From a bacterium (lineage in GTDB: Bacteria; Verrucomicrobiota; Verrucomicrobiia; Limisphaerales; J093), in assembly GCA_021784265.1 (NCBI GenBank), contig JAJXTA010000118.1:1-7550 (forward strand): a stretch of DNA of 7,550 nt, written 5' to 3'. This document shows positions 4,963 through 7,550 of the stretch, piece by piece. The notes beneath the pieces were generated by a model. The model saw nothing but the letters and a program-made list of their open reading frames with translations. It was not told where the DNA came from and made no database searches. The position numbers and the translations under genes are program-made. Within the stretch, counting starts at the first letter, position 1. Each line of letters begins with the position of its first letter.

Positions 4963-6900
4963 TCACGGGGCGATCGGCTCGGTTCGTGGGCTTGTGCCCG
5001 CCTTCTTGGCCTCGTCGAGGGCGTTGCGGACCAGGCGCACCAACTCCGGGTTCTCGAAGGGTTTGGTGAGCAACTCCTTCGCGCCCAGGGTGCGGGCCCG
5101 TTCGATCTCGCCGCCGGTCAGGCCGCCGCTGAGGAGGACGATCAGGGCTTGGGGGTCGAGTTCGCGCAGTTTGACCATCGCATCCCACCCGTTGAGGCGG
5201 GGCATGTTGAGGTCCAGCAGCACCAGATCAAAGCGGGGCGAGGCCACGCGGTATTTCTCGATGGCCTCCTCGCCGTCGGCGGCCTCGGCTACTTGGTAAC
5301 CCCGGTAGTTGAGCACGGCACGGATGACGAGCCGGACCATCTCATCGTCATCCACCACTAACACGCGCTCTTGGCCTTGGAGGGCCGGGCTATCGGCGGC
5401 GGGGGCCGCTTCGGTGGCGGTGTTCGAACCCTGGACATGGGGCTCGAACCGGGGGAGAAAGACATGGAAGCGGCTCCCTTGGCCGACCTTGCTTTCGACC
5501 TCCATCCAGCCGCCGTGTTCGGTCACGACGCCATAGGCAATCGAGAGGCCCAGCCCGGTGCCTTTGCCGACGGACTTGGTGGTAAAATAAGGCTCGAAGA
5601 GGCGGCCCAACACCTCCGGCGGCATGCCTTGGCCGGTATCGCTCACGGTCAGCTTGACGAACTCACCCGGGGTGGCCGTGGTGCCCGCCTCGGGGGGGAT
5701 GGTCACTACGTTCTCCATCCGCAGGCGCAGGTCCCCGCCTTGGGGCATGGCGTCGCGGGCGTTGATGCAGAGGTTCATCAACACCTGCATTAACTGGCTG
5801 CTGTCACCCCGCACCAGCCAAAGCGGGGGGGTGACCACCTCGTCTCGAATCAGAATCCGGCGGTCGATGCTGTGGCGCAGCATGGCCACGATCTCGGCGC
5901 TGAGATCTTGCAGGTTGAGCGGTTCCAGCTTCGCCTCGGTCTGGCGGCTGAAGGTGAGCAGTTTGCTCACCAGTTCGGCGCCGCGGCGGGCACTGGTCTG
6001 GGCGTAGGTGAGGTTATTCTGCAGCCCGCTGGGCAACCCCGGCGCGCCCGCCATCAGATCCAGGTGCGACAGGATCGCCGTGAGGAGATTGTTGAAATCA
6101 TGCGCCACGCCGCTGGCCAAGGCGCCGATGGCGAGCATCTTCTGCGACTGCGTCATTGCCTGCTGCCGCTGCCGCTGGAGGGTGATGTCCCGCAAGACGA
6201 CGGTGGCGAAGCCTCGCCGGTTGATAAGCGAACGGGCTACCGAAGCCTCGATGGGGAAGGCCTGGCCGTCCGCCCGCCAGCCCTGGAGCCCCGGCTGCGG
6301 TTTGACCGGCTCGCGCGGCGGGGCGGTGGCCGGCCCGATGAATTGCTGCAGCGTCTTCTGCAAGGGAGGGAAGGAGGACAGCAACTGCCCCAGCACGGTG
6401 CGCCGCGGATAATGGAAGACCTTCTCCGCCGCAGGATTGAAGAAGACGATGCGTCCCTCGCCATCGAGGCTGATCACGGCGTCATGGATGGCGTCCAAGA
6501 CCGCCTCCAGTTGCAGCTCGCTGAAGGTGAGGCGACGTTTGGAGATGGGGCCGGTGGGTTTATCCTCGCCCAACACTAGCCAGCCCTCACCGGTGCCGTC
6601 CTGCCCGCTGAGCCGGCGGAACTGCAACTGCGCCCAGAAGAAGCGTCCGTCCGGGTGGTTAATGAGGTACTCGCTGGTGAACTCGTCGCGCGCGCCGGCC
6701 GTCGCGCACCCTGCTTTGGGCTCCGGCTGGCGATCTACCCGGAGGCGGGACCACCAGCTCGCCCCAACCAGTTCGGCCGCCCGCCACCCGAACAACTGTT
6801 CGGCTGCTGGGTTCCAATAAGTGACGACCCCCGCCGGGTCCGTCACGAACGCTGCGCCTGGCAGATGCGCCAGGATCTGGTAGCCGCCGACCTGCTCCAT
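4963..6900 (-). CDS. Soluble hybrid sensor histidine kinase, PAS-PAS-HisKA-HATPase-REC
   Basis: The 645-residue product autophosphorylates on histidine from ATP and can pass phosphate to its own receiver domain. In order: PAS 1 (about 6-115), PAS 2 (about 131-245), HisKA with the H-box GVAHDFNNLL (phospho-acceptor H267), HATPase_c (about 365-485) and a C-terminal receiver (about 511-635). In the ATPase the N-box is MNLCINARDAM, G1 is VSDTGQGMP, the F-box is LFEPYFTTK and G2 is GKGTGLGLS. The receiver has acidic residues D517-D519, phospho-acceptor D563 in LLDLNMP, S591 and K613 in TKPF. All catalytic residues look intact. No membrane segments, so it senses an internal or PAS-bound signal. I chose ATG 6900, next to the first PAS; a TTG at 6909 adds three residues. 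No Shine-Dalgarno sequence, and no adjacent response regulator with an output domain. Domain calls are certain; the signal and target are unknown. Confidence 0.95.
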   Translation of the reverse strand: MEQVGGYQILAHLPGAAFVTDPAGVVTYWNPAAEQLFGWRAAELVGASWWSRLRVDRQPEPKAGCATAGARDEFTSEYLINHPDGRFFWAQLQFRRLSGQDGTGEGWLVLGEDKPTGPISKRRLTFSELQLEAVLDAIHDAVISLDGEGRIVFFNPAAEKVFHYPRRTVLGQLLSSFPPLQKTLQQFIGPATAPPREPVKPQPGLQGWRADGQAFPIEASVARSLINRRGFATVVLRDITLQRQRQQAMTQSQKMLAIGALASGVAHDFNNLLTAILSHLDLMAGAPGLPSGLQNNLTYAQTSARRGAELVSKLLTFSRQTEAKLEPLNLQDLSAEIVAMLRHSIDRRILIRDEVVTPPLWLVRGDSSQLMQVLMNLCINARDAMPQGGDLRLRMENVVTIPPEAGTTATPGEFVKLTVSDTGQGMPPEVLGRLFEPYFTTKSVGKGTGLGLSIAYGVVTEHGGWMEVESKVGQGSRFHVFLPRFEPHVQGSNTATEAAPAADSPALQGQERVLVVDDDEMVRLVIRAVLNYRGYQVAEAADGEEAIEKYRVASPRFDLVLLDLNMPRLNGWDAMVKLRELDPQALIVLLSGGLTGGEIERARTLGAKELLTKPFENPELVRLVRNALDEAKKAGTSPRTEPIAP

Positions 6901-6913
6901 TCGAGGCAAGTCT

Positions 6914-6938
6914 TTGACAAAGAAGCCTTTGGAGTCAA
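6914..6938. repeat. Dyad upstream of the kinase start
   Basis: TTGAC-AAAG (6914-6922) pairs with CTTT (6927-6930) and GTCAA (6934-6938), with a 4-base loop and a 3-base GGA bulge. The dyad ends 13 bases before the kinase ATG. It could be an mRNA hairpin affecting initiation or a binding site for a dimeric regulator. Confidence 0.4.
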
Positions 6939-7033
6939 GGTAAAAATCCGCCTTTCGCTCCCCCGCGGCGCTGGCGCCGGCCCGGGGTCGCTCGCCGACG
7001 CGCCCCGCTCACGGCGTTGACCCCGCATCCTCG

Positions 7034-7054
7034 CCTTCTCCCTGAGGGAGAAGG
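7034..7054. repeat. Perfect short hairpin, possible dispersed palindromic repeat
   Basis: CCTTCTCCC (7034-7042) and GGGAGAAGG (7046-7054) form a 9-bp perfect stem with a 3-base loop. Pyrimidine/purine palindromes of this CTCCCT-GA-GGGAG type recur as intergenic repeats in many bacterial genomes. It is not followed by a T-run on either strand, so a terminator is unlikely. Confidence 0.5.
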
Positions 7055-7187
7055 GAAGCGTGGCGGGGTCGGCTGCGGGGCTCGGCGCGGTGGTGGCAAT
7101 AGGCCGCGAGGCTGAGCCGCAGTGCCGCGCCCGGGACGTGGAGCGCGCACGGCGGCAGGTGTTGGCTTTCCCTCTCCCCGCGTAGCG

Positions 7188-7238
7188 GCGCCTTGAGCAG
7201 GCGCCACTTCGTGGTGGGCAAGACCTCTGTCAAGGCGC
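7188..7238. repeat. GC-rich palindromic cluster
   Basis: GCGCCTTG (7188-7195) and CAAGGCGC (7231-7238) are perfect 8-bp inverted arms 35 bases apart. Between them lie a second GGCGCC copy and a CCAC-TTC-GTGG hairpin (7204-7214). Whether it is a mobile repeat unit or a leader structure of the pseudopilin message cannot be decided from one copy. Confidence 0.45.
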
Positions 7239-7363
7239 GAGGAACCCTAATGTTGACATGAAAGCGCCGGAATGGCTTGACCGGCACCCGGCAGGCGACT
7301 AACTCTACCGAGCATGCTGGGACAGGCTGATGCGCCGCGCCAACTTTCGTCCGGTTCACCGAT

Positions 7364-7367
7364 GGAG
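7364..7367 (+). promoter_or_regulatory. Shine-Dalgarno sequence for the pseudopilin gene
   Basis: GGAG sits six bases before the ATG at 7374. It decides between two in-frame ATGs (7362 and 7374), because nothing similar precedes 7362. It is the only clear Shine-Dalgarno match at a chosen start in this window. Confidence 0.7.
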
Positions 7368-7373
7368 CCCGCG

Positions 7374-7550
7374 ATGAAGCAGATTAGCCGCGTGCCTCGT
7401 TTCCTCGACTCAAGAACGGGCGGCTTCACCCTGATCGAGCTACTGGTGGTCATCGCCATCATCGCGATTCTGGCCGGGTTGCTGCTGCCGGCGCTGGCCA
7501 AGGCCAAGGCCAAGGGGCAGGGCATCAAATGCCTGGCAAACAACCGTCAG
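7374..7550 (+). CDS. Type II secretion/type IV pilin-like pseudopilin, N-terminal part
   Basis: The first 59 residues are visible; the gene runs off the right edge. After a short basic leader ([10 protein letters not shown]...) comes the prepilin peptidase site GG|FTLIE: cleavage is expected between G17 and F18, with the conserved glutamate E22 at +5. The hydrophobic helix [19 protein letters not shown] follows, then the [12 protein letters not shown] segment typical of Verrucomicrobiota/Planctomycetota members. Such proteins are inserted in the inner membrane, processed and N-methylated by PilD, and either assemble into a pseudopilus or belong to large expanded families of unclear role. ATG 7374 is preferred over in-frame ATG 7362 because of GGAG at 7364-7367. 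The C-terminal domain that would give the subfamily is outside the window. Class is certain; subtype open. Confidence 0.95.
   Translation, partial: MKQISRVPRFLDSRTGGFTLIELLVVIAIIAILAGLLLPALAKAKAKGQGIKCLANNRQ

Larger units (their letters stand above)
6901..7373. other. 473-base intergenic region between divergent kinase and pseudopilin genes
   Basis: No gene is supported here. The region holds a dyad next to the kinase start (6914-6938), a perfect hairpin (7034-7054), a GC-rich palindromic cluster (7188-7238) and a small hairpin GCCGG/CCGGC (7266-7285). TTGACA at 7253-7258 is a perfect -35 hexamer for the plus strand, but 17 bases on there is only CTTGAC, so no complete promoter is visible. 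A 116-codon minus frame (7009-7359, GTG start) has no recognisable domain and reads like translated intergenic repeat. Divergent promoters for the two flanking genes should lie here. Confidence 0.7.

Noticed and set aside
4582..5361. 259-codon plus-strand open frame
   Set aside because: It is antisense to the AMMECR1 N-terminus and the kinase receiver domain, both clearly coding on the minus strand.
5872..6579. 235-codon plus-strand open frame opposite the kinase
   Set aside because: It is antisense to the PAS 2 and HisKA regions, whose motifs fix the true strand and frame.
6915..6938. Kinase promoter using TTGACT on the minus strand
   Set aside because: With 17-base spacing the -10 would be AAAGAC, a poor match, and it would leave almost no leader before the ATG.
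7253..7281. Promoter for the pseudopilin gene based on TTGACA at 7253-7258
   Set aside because: The -35 hexamer is perfect, but the sequence 17 bases on (CTTGAC) does not resemble a -10, so a promoter cannot be called.
7009..7359. 116-codon minus-strand open frame with a GTG start
   Set aside because: No domain, Arg/Pro-rich composition, and it spans several palindromes; more likely translated intergenic repeat than a gene.

Overview
The window is high-GC bacterial chromosome with long, dense genes. It most resembles Verrucomicrobiota, in the Limisphaerales/Pedosphaera range. The best pointer is the pseudopilin N-terminus at the right edge: [18 protein letters not shown], then [19 protein letters not shown], a form I associate with the large pseudopilin families of that phylum. 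A TPR protein fused to a GT9-like domain, a solo AMMECR1 protein and mostly Shine-Dalgarno-free starts fit this but do not prove it. No mobile element, CRISPR array, tRNA or rRNA was seen.

Layout, left to right. The 3' end of a Sel1-repeat gene (+, 1-298) converges on rpsA for ribosomal protein S1 (-, 308-1981). Their stops are 9 bases apart, and the S1 terminator lies inside the last codons of the Sel1 gene. A 426-base divergent region (1982-2407) carries a candidate S1 promoter, a roughly 180-nt S1 leader with stem-loops, and a candidate promoter for the rightward TPR/glycosyltransferase-like gene (+, 2408-3877). That gene converges on an AMMECR1-domain gene (-, 3939-4622). A 340-base gap (4623-4962) with inverted repeats separates the latter from a soluble PAS-PAS-HisKA-HATPase-REC hybrid histidine kinase (-, 4963-6900). 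A 473-base intergenic region (6901-7373), rich in inverted repeats and possibly made of dispersed repeats, precedes the start of a pseudopilin gene (+, 7374 to beyond the edge).

The genes do not form an obvious operon or pathway. Each appears to be its own transcription unit: translation (S1), probable sugar transfer (TPR-GT), a conserved protein of unresolved chemistry (AMMECR1), signal transduction (kinase) and an exported pilin-like protein. I do not see a novel multi-gene system. The points most worth checking are the structured S1 leader, the S1 terminator inside the opposing gene, the scarcity of Shine-Dalgarno sequences at the proposed starts, the solo AMMECR1 gene, and the palindrome-rich intergenic segments.
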